DNA of 64,000 bases from an uncultured Bacteroidia bacterium (GTDB taxonomy: Bacteria; Bacteroidota; Bacteroidia; Bacteroidales; F082), in the NCBI GenBank assembly GCA_902802535.1, contig CADCML010000016.1:1-64000 (forward strand), read 5' to 3'. Under the pieces are notes generated by a model. It made no database searches and was not told the origin of the DNA. It saw nothing but the letters and a program-made list of their open reading frames with translations. Position 1 is the stretch's first letter; the number at the start of each line of letters is the position of its first letter. A program made the translations under genes and the position numbers. Shown piece after piece: positions 41,539-49,683 of this stretch.

Positions 41539-41604
41539 AATCGTTTGCTTGTTTCGGAGAAAAATATTAACTTTGCAGCATCTAATTCTTTGACTTGGAT
41601 AAAA

Positions 41605-41907
41605 ATGAGTGCGCAAACCCAGAAATTGATTTTGCTCATTGCCAATTATTTCAAGACGCAACCCGTGTTGAAGGCATGGCTTTTTGGGTCGTATGCAAGA
41701 GGCGAGGAAAAACCGTGGAGCGATATGGATATTCTCGTTCAGTATGACCGTAACCAACCTATTGGCTTGCTCAAAATAGCAAGTATGCAGATTGACCTTG
41801 AAGATTTGCTGGGTCGCGAAGTTGATTTGGTTGAAGACGGGACACTTCGTCCATGGGCTGTTGAAAGTGTGAACAATGACAAAAAACTGATTTATGAGAG
41901 AGCATAA
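41605..41907 (+). CDS. MNT-type nucleotidyltransferase antitoxin (MntA-like)
   Basis: 101 residues from the ATG at 41605. An earlier frame start at 41545 lies upstream of a -7 box (TAACTTTG, 41568-41575), so the later start is right. The minimal nucleotidyltransferase motif GSX10DXD is complete (GS at 28-29, D40, D42). MntA proteins inactivate the HepT toxin by adding AMP to a tyrosine near its active site. The HepT-like gene overlaps its 3' end by 14 nt in another frame. Expected to act in the cytoplasm as the antitoxin partner. Confidence 0.88.
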   Translation: MSAQTQKLILLIANYFKTQPVLKAWLFGSYARGEEKPWSDMDILVQYDRNQPIGLLKIASMQIDLEDLLGREVDLVEDGTLRPWAVESVNNDKKLIYERA

Positions 41908-42400
41908 AAGGGACAAAGGCCGTTTGGAGGACATCAGGCAATATGCCTTGAATGTGGAGAAGATCATTGATGGTATTACTTTTGATGAATTCGTCGGTGA
42001 CATTCGCGTATATTATTCGGTGATGAAAAATGTGGAAGTTATTGGTGAAGCCACCAATATGTTGACTCGGGATTTCAAGGAAAAACATCCTGAATTGCCA
42101 TGGCGACTGATTGTCAAGATGCGTAATGTGCTAGTTCATGGCTATGCTCAAGTCTCCGACACGGATTTGTGGCAGACAGCTTCAAATGACATCAAGCCTT
42201 TGAGAGAACAAGTTGATAAATACTTGGCTGAAATAGACTGGGATGAATGGGAAAGTGAAGCAATAGAGTTTGTGGAGATGGATAATGCACAATACTCAAA
42301 TGCCATTCAAACGGCACGTAAAATGAAGTCAAAAGGGTTCTCGTTTGATGACATTGCTGAAATTACAGGACTTTCCATTTTGGATATCAATAAATTATAA
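41894..42400 (+). CDS. HepT-like toxin with C-terminal extension
   Basis: 168 residues. The HEPN core (about 1-115) contains the catalytic RX4HXY motif R77-NVLV-H82-G-Y84; Tyr84 is the usual target for AMPylation by MntA. Typical HepT proteins end near residue 115-120. Here about 50 residues follow, first an acidic patch (WDEWESEAIEFVEMD), then a helical segment (AIQTARKMKSKGFSFDDIAEITGLSILDIN) that resembles the C-terminal helix-turn-helix-like tail of Rpn/transposase-type proteins. The extension may add DNA binding and autoregulation. Overlaps the antitoxin gene by 14 nt. Confidence 0.87.
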   Translation: MREHKRDKGRLEDIRQYALNVEKIIDGITFDEFVGDIRVYYSVMKNVEVIGEATNMLTRDFKEKHPELPWRLIVKMRNVLVHGYAQVSDTDLWQTASNDIKPLREQVDKYLAEIDWDEWESEAIEFVEMDNAQYSNAIQTARKMKSKGFSFDDIAEITGLSILDINKL

Positions 42401-42412
42401 GGATTATAGAGA

Positions 42413-43300
42413 TTAAACCTTTCGTTTCTTAATTTCACTCAAAGTTTGCAACACCACCGAAATGATTATCAGCACAATACCAATACAAAACGAGAAATTC
42501 AGTTCCTTGTATTCGCTGAAAATGAACATCGAGAGGATGATGCTGTAAACGGGTTCGAGGTTGTAGGTCAGGTTGACGGTGAAGGCAGGAATTTTCTGAA
42601 GCACAATGATTTGTAGCAGACAGAGGCCAATAGTGCAAACGACTACCATAAAAGCCAAATAGGGATAATCCATACCGATGGGATAGAGCCGCCCGACGGG
42701 AATGAACTGATTATACAAGGGTATTAGGCAAGTCAGGCCGATGAGGCCGCCGACCATCTCCCAAAGCAGCATGTTTTTGGCTTCGTAATGCTTGCCAACC
42801 CTTTGATTGGCAATGGCAAACAGCGCATACAAGGCTGATGAAACCACGCCCAATGCAATGCCCAACCGATAGCGCGAATCGAAATGGAAAATGAGATAGA
42901 TGCCGAGGATGGTGAGCAAGCTGAACAAAAATTCGCGCCCCGAAAAACGGTGTTTGTTGATGATGGGTTCGAACAAGGCCGTGAAAAACCCAACCAACGA
43001 AAAACATACCACGCCAATGCTGACGTTGCTGGCCTTGATGGAGGCATAGAAAAACACCCAATGCAGACAAAGCAACATTCCCACGCCGCCCATCTGCAAC
43101 ATTTCCCTGAATTTGAACCGTTGTAAAGACGCACGGCCGTGCGTCTCTACAATTCGCAAATAAATCCACATTATCACCGCCGCCGCAGCCATGCGCCACC
43201 ATACCAAAATGGCCGAATCCAAGGTGATGAGGCGACCCAAAACGCCTGTGAAGCCCGCTATGAAAACGGAAAGATGCAGCAGGAAATAGTCCTTTTTCAT
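42413..43300 (-). CDS. EamA/DMT permease with in-frame palindrome
   Basis: 295 residues, ten hydrophobic helices in two EamA repeats (DSAILVWWRMAAAAVIMWIYL early, and LVGFFTALFEPII, LEPVYSIILSMFIFSE). Drug/metabolite transporter superfamily; substrate unknown. At residues about 50-60, ETHGRASLQRF is encoded by a 32-bp palindromic element (43121-43152) lying in the loop after helix 2. The frame is kept, so the insertion is tolerated. The start overlaps the stop of the rRNA methylase gene by 4 nt. Convergent with the HepT gene, 13 bp apart. Confidence 0.87.
   Translation of the reverse strand: MKKDYFLLHLSVFIAGFTGVLGRLITLDSAILVWWRMAAAAVIMWIYLRIVETHGRASLQRFKFREMLQMGGVGMLLCLHWVFFYASIKASNVSIGVVCFSLVGFFTALFEPIINKHRFSGREFLFSLLTILGIYLIFHFDSRYRLGIALGVVSSALYALFAIANQRVGKHYEAKNMLLWEMVGGLIGLTCLIPLYNQFIPVGRLYPIGMDYPYLAFMVVVCTIGLCLLQIIVLQKIPAFTVNLTYNLEPVYSIILSMFIFSEYKELNFSFCIGIVLIIISVVLQTLSEIKKRKV
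43121..43152. repeat. Palindromic element inserted in the permease gene
   Basis: A 32-bp inverted repeat: TTGTAAAGACGCACGG then CCGTGCGTCTCTACAA, with one mismatch pair (A/C). The outer bases are shared with 34241-34269. It lies wholly inside a coding region and adds about ten codons in frame. Confidence 0.9.
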
Positions 43301-44067
43301 GGTTTACGGCGTTGTCTGATGGCCTCAAAAGTGACGATGGCGGTGGTCACCGACACGTTGAGCGAGTCGGCGATGCCGTTCATGGGGATGATGATGTTTT
43401 GGTCAGCGGCTTCCACCCAAGCTTCGGAAATGCCCGTGGCCTCGGTGCCCATGACGAGAGCGGAGGCTTTGCGGAAGTCGGCATCAAGGTAGTCGATGGA
43501 GGCTTTGAGGTAGGTGCAATAAATGGTTATTTCGTTCTTTTTCAGCCATTTGATGCACTCTTTGGTGGAGCAGGCATAGACCGGAACACTGAAAATGCAG
43601 CCGATGCTTGCCCGTATCGCGTTAGGGTTGAAAAGGTCGGTGGCGGGGTCGGCCACGATGACGGCATCCACGCCAGCGGCATCGGCGGTGCGCATCACTG
43701 CACCGAGGTTGCCGGGTTTCTCGACCGTTTCCAACACGATAACCAAAGCGTCTTTCTTGGGTTGAAACTCGTTGAGGCTCTTGTATTTGGGTATGGCCAC
43801 GGCCAAAAGCCCGTCGCTGCCTTCGCGGTAGGCGATTTTGTCGAAAACCTCTTCGGTGACAGTCTCAGTAAAGTCGGCCTTGATGTTCAAAGGTGTCCTC
43901 AAAAGCGGCTCACACACGTAGAGCTGCTCGATTTGAAAACCACATTTCTGTGCGCGGTCAATCTCGCGCTGGCCTTCAATGAGGATACGGTTTTGCTCGC
44001 GGCGCTCGGAGGCCTTCTGCAACCTGACGAGGTTCTTTATCTTGGGGTTGGTTTTGCTGGTGATCAT
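43297..44067 (-). CDS. SpoU/TrmH-family RNA 2'-O-methyltransferase
   Basis: 256 residues. An N-terminal substrate-binding domain (VRLQKASERREQNRILIEGQREI) is followed by the SPOUT knot: NLGAVMRTADAAGVDAVI (motif 1), LVMGTEATGISE (motif 2) and IPMNGIADSLNVSVTTAI (motif 3). The family methylates ribose 2'-OH in rRNA or tRNA; the length fits the RlmB/TsnR-like 23S rRNA type. Coupled to the EamA gene by a 4-nt overlap. A 7-bp repeat array lies just upstream of its start codon (44068 on). Confidence 0.92.
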   Translation of the reverse strand: MITSKTNPKIKNLVRLQKASERREQNRILIEGQREIDRAQKCGFQIEQLYVCEPLLRTPLNIKADFTETVTEEVFDKIAYREGSDGLLAVAIPKYKSLNEFQPKKDALVIVLETVEKPGNLGAVMRTADAAGVDAVIVADPATDLFNPNAIRASIGCIFSVPVYACSTKECIKWLKKNEITIYCTYLKASIDYLDADFRKASALVMGTEATGISEAWVEAADQNIIIPMNGIADSLNVSVTTAIVTFEAIRQRRKP

Positions 44068-44150
44068 GGACTTAGGACTTAGGACATGGGACTTGGGACT
44101 TGGGACTTAGGACTTAGGACTTGGGACTTAGGACTTGGGATTGGGGACTT
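44068..44150. repeat. Heptanucleotide repeat array
   Basis: About eleven units of GGACTTA/GGGACTT (44068-44150), the same family as the array at 35484. It fills the space between the methylase start codon and the four-helix-bundle gene and forms the last codons of the latter. Confidence 0.92.
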
Positions 44151-44488
44151 TCGAGATAGGAGATAAAGGCACCAATAGCATTAGAAAGTGATTTGCATCT
44201 TTTGTTTAACTCCAACGCTGTTTCTTCGGAACAATAGCCGAGTTTCGGGCATAGATACAGCATGTTCCTTACTTCGTTGCAACTACCACGAGCAATTCTT
44301 AAGTAACGAATCATTGTTTTGTCAGAGTTGTATCCACCACCCTCGGCAATGTTGTTGGAAATGGAAATGGAAGCACGTTGAATTTGGTCACGGAAGCCAT
44401 AATCCTTGTTGTCCTTTAGCAAAGCGTAAACTGCCAAAGCAATTTCTTGCGCATCTTGCCAAATTCTTAATTCCTCAAATGGACGCAT
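44114..44488 (-). CDS. Four-helix-bundle protein (23S rRNA intervening-sequence type)
   Basis: 124 residues. The family pattern is clear: FEELRIWQDAQEIALAVYALL, GFRDQIQRASISISNNIAEGGG, RYLRIARGSCNEVRNMLYL. These proteins form pentameric four-helix bundles, are often encoded within or near rRNA intervening sequences or beside repeats, and have no firm function. The final eleven residues (SPQSQVLSPKS) are encoded by the heptanucleotide array, so the natural C-terminus has been replaced or extended by repeat growth. Confidence 0.88.
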   Translation of the reverse strand: MRPFEELRIWQDAQEIALAVYALLKDNKDYGFRDQIQRASISISNNIAEGGGYNSDKTMIRYLRIARGSCNEVRNMLYLCPKLGYCSEETALELNKRCKSLSNAIGAFISYLESPQSQVLSPKS

Positions 44489-44508
44489 AATGCTTGTATG
44501 TTAAGTTG

Positions 44509-45435
44509 TTAATTATCAAAATTTCGTCCTTTGTCTTCCGTCCTCTGTCCTACGTCCTTTGTCCTCATCTGCGACAACACCAATCCCACCACGACCACCA
44601 CAATGCCAACAATCTTATTCACCGTCAGGGCTTCAATGGCAAGGAGATAGCTGAAAATGGCGGTGAAGACGGGAATCAGGTTGGAATAAACATTGGCTCG
44701 CGAGGCACCGAGTTTGCTGAAAGCGAAAGCCCATAGGGCATAGGCACCAGCGCTGCAAAAAATGCCCAAACAGACCAAAGGGACGATGTAGGCACCGACA
44801 TTGGCGAAGTTGGACGGCTCGAAATGCTCCATGATGAAGACCATAGGGATGAAGTAAACCATGCCGACAATGTTTTGCATCCAAGTGATGGTCAGGGGTT
44901 TATATAGCTTGGTGAGACGAATCAAAGCGATGGAATAACCTACTGCCACAATAACCGAACCGCAGAGGAAGAGTATGCCCTTGGGTGAGGCAGTGAGTTC
45001 AAGGTTTTTGTTGAGCAGCATGACGATGACACCAACAAAGGAAATGATGAAGCCCACAATGTTCATGGGCGTGAGTCGCTCCTTGAGGAAGATACGCGCC
45101 GCAATGGGAGTGACCAATGGGATGAGGGCAATGATGCCGGCTCCGATGACAGGGGAGGAGTTCTTTAGCCCGTAGCCCTCGAAAATGAAATAAAGGAAAG
45201 GCTCGAACAAAGCGGCTATGGCGAAGAGCCCGAGGTGCTTGCGCTGTATCTTCTCGTTGAGGTGGAAAATGAAGAGCAGCGTCGTTAGGAAAATAGTGGC
45301 CACCACGAGGCGTAAGAAAATAGTTGCTGTGGGGTTGAGATTTTCATAAACCTGCGTGGACCACACGAACGACATCCCCCAGAAAATCATGGCAAGGATG
45401 CCGGCAAGATGAACGATGTAAGTTTTGTTTTTCAT
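44509..45435 (-). CDS. EamA/DMT permease
   Basis: 308 residues from the ATG at 45435. Ten membrane helices in two EamA halves (GILAMIFWGMSFVWSTQ, and LGASRANVYSNLIPVFTAIFSYLLAIEAL in the second). Substrate unknown. The -7 box TATTTTTG (45440-45447) ends only 4 nt before the ATG, so the message is probably leaderless. The last twenty residues are hydrophilic and derive from the 7-bp array at 44526-44566. It is not the closest relative of the EamA gene at 42413; the two are paralogues in the same neighbourhood. Confidence 0.9.
   Translation of the reverse strand: MKNKTYIVHLAGILAMIFWGMSFVWSTQVYENLNPTATIFLRLVVATIFLTTLLFIFHLNEKIQRKHLGLFAIAALFEPFLYFIFEGYGLKNSSPVIGAGIIALIPLVTPIAARIFLKERLTPMNIVGFIISFVGVIVMLLNKNLELTASPKGILFLCGSVIVAVGYSIALIRLTKLYKPLTITWMQNIVGMVYFIPMVFIMEHFEPSNFANVGAYIVPLVCLGIFCSAGAYALWAFAFSKLGASRANVYSNLIPVFTAIFSYLLAIEALTVNKIVGIVVVVVGLVLSQMRTKDVGQRTEDKGRNFDN
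44526..44566. repeat. Heptanucleotide repeat array in the 3' end of a permease gene
   Basis: Six degenerate 7-bp units, GTCCTTT, GTCTTCC, GTCCTCT, GTCCTAC, GTCCTTT and GTCCTCA (44526-44566, first base G). Read on the minus strand they encode the hydrophilic C-terminal tail KDVGQRTEDKGR of the EamA protein. Confidence 0.9.
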
Positions 45436-45506
45436 GCGGCAAAAATACAAAATCTGTCAAAATTTCCGAACTTTGCAGCGGAACAATTCTTGTTCAACGC
45501 AAACGC

Positions 45507-46256
45507 ATGGATGACAAACAAGAAAGAAGGAAGTTTTTTGGGAGTCTGGTGATTCCGCTCATCATCGTCGCCTTAATGTGGTTAGTGAAGGTCGTCGAGG
45601 TGTCGTTGGGTGTCGATTTGGGGCGTTACGGTGTCGCGCCGCACACCTTGCGCGGACTCGTGGGCGTTTTCACTTTGCCTTTCTTGCATGGCAGTTGGGA
45701 GCATTTGCTGTCGAATACAGTGCCGATTCTTGTTTTGGGGACGGCATTGTATTATTGTTATCCTTCGTTGGCCAACCGTGTGCTGCTCATCACCTATTTG
45801 GCTAGTGGGCTGCTTACGTGGTGCATCGGCAATCCCGCTTCAACCCACATCGGGGCGAGCGCCATCGTCTATGGCCTGAATCTTTTCCTCATTTTCAGTG
45901 GTTTCATCCGTGGCAACCGCTTGCTCATCGTCATCTCGCTCATTATGGTGTTTCTCTACGGAAGCTTCATCTGGGGCATGATTCCGTCATTAGCCATTCC
46001 CCAAAACATCTCATGGGAAGGTCACCTCAGTGGTGCCATCATAGGAGTGTTGTTGGCCGTTTTCTTGCGCAAAGAAGGGCCGCAAAAAGAGGTTTACTAT
46101 TGGGAAGAAGACGAAGAAGAGGATGAGGAAAATGAAAGAATCGGCTCTTCGACAGGCTCAGAAACAGATAATCCAAAAACCGACGAAAAGCCGTATTGGG
46201 ATGTGCCTACGCCTTCCAACGAAGAGTTGACGGTACGCTATCGGTTCAGACATTGA
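45507..46256 (+). CDS. Rhomboid-family intramembrane serine protease
   Basis: 249 residues, about six membrane helices. The catalytic serine lies in HIGASAIVYG (GxSx motif) and the catalytic histidine in SWEGHLSGAIIG; the HGSWEHLLSN motif on helix 2 is also present. Rhomboids cut single-pass membrane proteins inside the bilayer. The C-terminal tail (from about 200) is cytoplasmic and strongly acidic (EEDEEEDEENE) and ends in a conserved-looking ELTVRYRF. The 3' end overlaps the convergent SGNH gene by 11 bp. Promoter region contains GAACTTTG, a weaker match to the -7 box. Confidence 0.92.
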   Translation: MDDKQERRKFFGSLVIPLIIVALMWLVKVVEVSLGVDLGRYGVAPHTLRGLVGVFTLPFLHGSWEHLLSNTVPILVLGTALYYCYPSLANRVLLITYLASGLLTWCIGNPASTHIGASAIVYGLNLFLIFSGFIRGNRLLIVISLIMVFLYGSFIWGMIPSLAIPQNISWEGHLSGAIIGVLLAVFLRKEGPQKEVYYWEEDEEEDEENERIGSSTGSETDNPKTDEKPYWDVPTPSNEELTVRYRFRH

Positions 46257-46971
46257 AATCCAACGCGAGAGCTTCAAGCACTTGATTGGCAATGTCGCGT
46301 TGCCCCTCCGCATTAGGATGCCAATGATCCTTATGGATGTCGCTGATGTCGATGCAGCTCACACCATAGTGGGAGGCGATGCGATGCACTGATTTGATGT
46401 ATTCCAATCGGGTGGTGTCGTCAATGGTGTAGTCGTCGCCGCAAAGGTCCAAGTCGAGGAGAAAATATAGGGTGGCTCGTGGATGCTGATGCTTCAGATA
46501 ATCGAAGAGGTAGGCCAAAGCCGGGCGAAAATCGCAAAGTTGCTCTTCGTTCCAGTCAGTATAGACGTACTCGCCCAAAGCGGCGTTTTGGTAGATGTCG
46601 TTGGTGGCCCCGAAAACGAAAATGACATCGGGATTGCCCAACTGGTCCATGCGTTGGATGAAGGATTGGCTGGCATAGTAGGAGCCGTCTTCAAAGTCGG
46701 AGAAGTTGCAGACCAAAGAACCTGAGAACGAATTGTTTTTGTCCATTACCCAGCCCATAGAGTCGGCGACTTGCGACCACCACATCAGTTCTGGGCCGAT
46801 CACGCCAATTTCGGCGTAATTGAGATAGTGGTCGTTGGTATCGGGGTCAACGTAGCCTTCAAGGGACGAAAAGCTGTCGCCCAAAATCGAGAAACGTGTA
46901 GGTTCTGGTGTCTTGACGCAAGCCGACATAAGGATGGCCAATGCGAATAATGATAGTGTTATCTTTTTCAT
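46246..46971 (-). CDS. SGNH/GDSL hydrolase lipoprotein
   Basis: 241 residues with an SPII signal (lipobox LMSAC near residue 18). SGNH blocks are in order: block I ILGDSFSS (nucleophile Ser), block III FVFGATNDI (Asn), block V DHWHPNAEG (Asp and His). A typical esterase/acetylhydrolase such as those that deacetylate wall or dietary sugars; the substrate is not evident. It ends overlapping the rhomboid gene and begins next to the OmpA gene, with which it may be co-transcribed. Likely periplasmic or outer-membrane anchored. Confidence 0.9.
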   Translation of the reverse strand: MKKITLSLFALAILMSACVKTPEPTRFSILGDSFSSLEGYVDPDTNDHYLNYAEIGVIGPELMWWSQVADSMGWVMDKNNSFSGSLVCNFSDFEDGSYYASQSFIQRMDQLGNPDVIFVFGATNDIYQNAALGEYVYTDWNEEQLCDFRPALAYLFDYLKHQHPRATLYFLLDLDLCGDDYTIDDTTRLEYIKSVHRIASHYGVSCIDISDIHKDHWHPNAEGQRDIANQVLEALALDFNV

Positions 46972-46973
46972 AT

Positions 46974-48626
46974 TCAGTGTGTTATTATCATTTCTGTTCT
47001 ACGGTTTTTGGCTCGGTTCTCATCGCTGTCGTTAGGCACGATTGGTTTTGATGAGCCGTAGCCTTTAGAAATCATACGGTTAGGGTCGATGCCTTGTTCA
47101 ATCAGGGCTTGGCGGACGCTTTGGGCCCGTTCGTCTGACAGTTTCAGGTTGTAAGCCTCGCTTCCCACATTGTCGGTGTGTCCGGCCAACTCCACGGTCA
47201 GGTGGGGGTGGCGGTTCAGGAAGTTGGCCAAAATGAGGATGCCTGTTTGCGAGTCGTCTGACAATGCTGCACTATTGTATTCAAACTGAATGTTTTGCAA
47301 GACAAGTGCATCCCCTTCCGAAAGCTCTGCCACGTCCACGTTGGAGAGATAGTTGGCCGAGTCGGGGCGGATTTCCTCGGGCAACTCGAAAGTGTAGATG
47401 TCGTAGCCGCCGTTGCCGTTTTCGCGTTGCGAGGAGATGAAGGCTGTTTTGCCGTTGGCAGCCACGAAGAAGTTGATTTCGTCGCCGCTCGTATTGATGG
47501 GGAAGCCCAAGTTGACGGGTTCCTGCCATGTTCCATCGGCTGCTCGGCGGCTCATGAAGAGGTCGAAGCCGCCCATGCCGATATGCGTGTCCGACGAGAA
47601 ATACATCGTCCGTCCATCAGGATGCAGGAAGGGTGCCATCTCGGTGCCTTTGGTGTTGATGGGTGCTCCGAGGTTGTTTGGCTCGCCCCAACTGCCTTCG
47701 GCGTTGCGGAGGCAGCGATAGATGTCGGCATTGCCATTGCGTCGCGAAACGAAGTACAACTCAGTACCGTCGCTGCTCACACAGGGCTGCGATTCCCAGT
47801 TGCGCGTGTTGATGCCATCCGATAGCGGTCGAGGTATCGACCACCTTCCGTCGGTCCATTCGGAGACATAGAGGTCGCAACTGCTGTCGCGCATCCAGCC
47901 GCAGCCTGTCAGGTAGAGCTTCTTGCCATCGGCGGAGATGAAGGCCGCACCAGGGTCGATGTTGTCAGGGAATTCGGTAAACGCAAGGGGATGAGGTTCA
48001 GACCATTGGCCGTCACGCAGGTCGGAAACGAGCAGAATCTCCTTGTAGAAATCCTCGGCCACGGGTGTCTTGCGGGTAAAAAGCAGCTGCGAGGCATCGA
48101 AGGAGAGCATATTCACGTATTCGTCGTTGGGCGAGTTGACCGTCGGCCCCAAATTCTGGGGCTCAAAGGGCACGGGATGCGAGGTTGCCCAGTCGCGGAA
48201 AGAGGCTTTTTCGAGCAGATCGGCAACGGTGGCATCGAGGGCTGCATTGCCGAGGTTTTTCGACAAATACCAGTGCAACAGGGTTTTCTCTCGCTTGTAG
48301 CTGCCCCGTTGGTCGTACAGTCTCGCGAGGGTAATGGCCGCCGGTGGAAACAGCATCGAATCGGAGGAAAGGGCGGTCTCGTAGCCCAAAACCGCCAAAT
48401 CGTAATCCTTGGTTTCCATCCCGATTTCGCCTTCCAAGAGCCAAGCCTCGGCATAGTTGGGGTCTTCAAGGATGGCCTTCAGCAGTTGCTGGTGCGCTTT
48501 CTGATAGTCACGCATTTGGAAAGCCTTCTCGGCTGCCTCATAATATTTTACCGCCTTTTTCGGATGTTGGGCAAAAGCCGTTGAAGACAAGACCAACAAA
48601 AGCACTATAATTATAATTTTGTTCAT
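46974..48626 (-). CDS. PorE-like OmpA-family protein (TPR, propeller, OmpA)
   Basis: About 550 residues from the ATG at 48626, with a signal peptide (MNKIIIIVLLLVLSSTAFAQ). The architecture is a TPR region (25-110; AVKYYEAAEKAFQMRDYQKA), a WD40-like PD40 beta-propeller (about 180-425; repeated DGKKLYLTG, DGTELYFVS, DGRTMYFSSD) and an OmpA C-terminal peptidoglycan-binding domain (445-550; LTVELAGHTDNVGS, LSDERAQSVRQAL, KNRRTEM). PorE of the type IX system has these parts plus a carboxypeptidase-regulatory domain before OmpA, which I do not see here. The upstream gene's stop is 11 nt away, so they are probably one operon. Confidence 0.88.
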   Translation of the reverse strand: MNKIIIIVLLLVLSSTAFAQHPKKAVKYYEAAEKAFQMRDYQKAHQQLLKAILEDPNYAEAWLLEGEIGMETKDYDLAVLGYETALSSDSMLFPPAAITLARLYDQRGSYKREKTLLHWYLSKNLGNAALDATVADLLEKASFRDWATSHPVPFEPQNLGPTVNSPNDEYVNMLSFDASQLLFTRKTPVAEDFYKEILLVSDLRDGQWSEPHPLAFTEFPDNIDPGAAFISADGKKLYLTGCGWMRDSSCDLYVSEWTDGRWSIPRPLSDGINTRNWESQPCVSSDGTELYFVSRRNGNADIYRCLRNAEGSWGEPNNLGAPINTKGTEMAPFLHPDGRTMYFSSDTHIGMGGFDLFMSRRAADGTWQEPVNLGFPINTSGDEINFFVAANGKTAFISSQRENGNGGYDIYTFELPEEIRPDSANYLSNVDVAELSEGDALVLQNIQFEYNSAALSDDSQTGILILANFLNRHPHLTVELAGHTDNVGSEAYNLKLSDERAQSVRQALIEQGIDPNRMISKGYGSSKPIVPNDSDENRAKNRRTEMIITH

Positions 48627-48637
48627 CAATATGATTA

Positions 48638-49573
48638 TCAATATCTTATTTTCTCAATTTGCGACTTTTTCCGGTTTTTCTCAATCCATTTCCTGAAATC
48701 GACCTCAAATACCCTTGAAGTGATAGTTGGAGAAGTTTCGGCAGAGACATAGCACCTGCCTTCATCAAAGAAACAAATGCCTTCAGTCTGTGCACCCTTC
48801 CATTGGGGCATCTCAAAGCGTCGGTTCGAAAGTTTCACGCCGTCTTCCTCGAAATCGAAAATGATGTACATGAACGGTTTCCAAACCGACTTCACGTAAC
48901 CCACCACGACCAATAGGCGGTTTTCCCTGTCGTAATCGGCACCCGTAATCAAGCCCTGTGAATCGAAGCCGTTTACTACCTCAGCGACTTGATTCCCAAG
49001 TGTTTTCTGAAGTCGGTACATTCGGGTCGTGCCCGTTTCCCAGCCTTTGCTGAACAGATAAAGATACTCTTCCGTGGCAAACATGGCCTCGCAGTCATAG
49101 TCGTGTTCGTGCTTCCTTTTTTCGAAATTGGTCTGGTCGGCAAATCTGAATTTGATGGAGTCCACTGTTACGGTAGTGTCGCCCTCATTGGGAATGGCCG
49201 ACAAAGGGAAAGTGAAGATTCTCAGGTTCTTGCGGCTTCCTTTGTTGTTGCCGAAATCGCCGACAAAGACCGTCTTGCCATCGGTGCAAACGTCTTCCCA
49301 GTCCTTGTTTTTCGCGTTGGCGAGCGTGATACGCTGCACCACTTCAAACGTCGCGGTATCAAGCGCATACAATATCGGCTTCCCACCGCTGTCGTTGTGC
49401 GTCCACAGGCGACCGTTGTGGAAAAAGAGCCCCGAAGTCTCGCACACTTCCTCTGGTAACTCCGACTTGAATTGAGGGTTGTACAGCGGTGAGAAACCAT
49501 TGTCGCCCTCATTTTGTGACCATGTCGGAAACGAAAGCAACAATAGCAGTACGATTATAGAGGTTTTTCTCAT
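48638..49573 (-). CDS. Secreted beta-propeller-like protein
   Basis: 311 residues with a signal peptide (ending near PTWSQ, residue 20). The pattern is of a propeller: ETSGLFFHNGRLWTHNDSGG, DWEDVCTDGKTVFVGDFGNN, HDYDCEAMFATEEYLYLFSKG, ITGADYDRENRLLVVVGY, QTEGICFFDEGRCYVSAE. This resembles esterase-like/SdiA-regulated domains often lying beside surface assembly genes. A -7 box (TAGATTTG, 49594-49601) precedes it, so it heads an operon with the PorE-like gene 12 bp downstream. No catalytic motif is sure. Confidence 0.78.
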   Translation of the reverse strand: MRKTSIIVLLLLLSFPTWSQNEGDNGFSPLYNPQFKSELPEEVCETSGLFFHNGRLWTHNDSGGKPILYALDTATFEVVQRITLANAKNKDWEDVCTDGKTVFVGDFGNNKGSRKNLRIFTFPLSAIPNEGDTTVTVDSIKFRFADQTNFEKRKHEHDYDCEAMFATEEYLYLFSKGWETGTTRMYRLQKTLGNQVAEVVNGFDSQGLITGADYDRENRLLVVVGYVKSVWKPFMYIIFDFEEDGVKLSNRRFEMPQWKGAQTEGICFFDEGRCYVSAETSPTITSRVFEVDFRKWIEKNRKKSQIEKIRY

Positions 49574-49633
49574 ATCTGATTGAATTTAAGGCGCAAATCT
49601 ATGAAAATTTGTCGAATTACAGCAAATAAAAAA

Positions 49634-49664
49634 GTGGAACCGTCAAATTTTTTGACGATTCCAC
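49634..49664 (-). terminator. Terminator after folD
   Basis: GTGGAACCGTCAA and TTGACGATTCCAC (one mismatch) form a 13-bp stem with a short A/T loop, followed on the minus strand by T6. Lies 20 bp after the folD stop. Confidence 0.9.
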
Positions 49665-49683
49665 AATCATAAATTCAAAAGAC

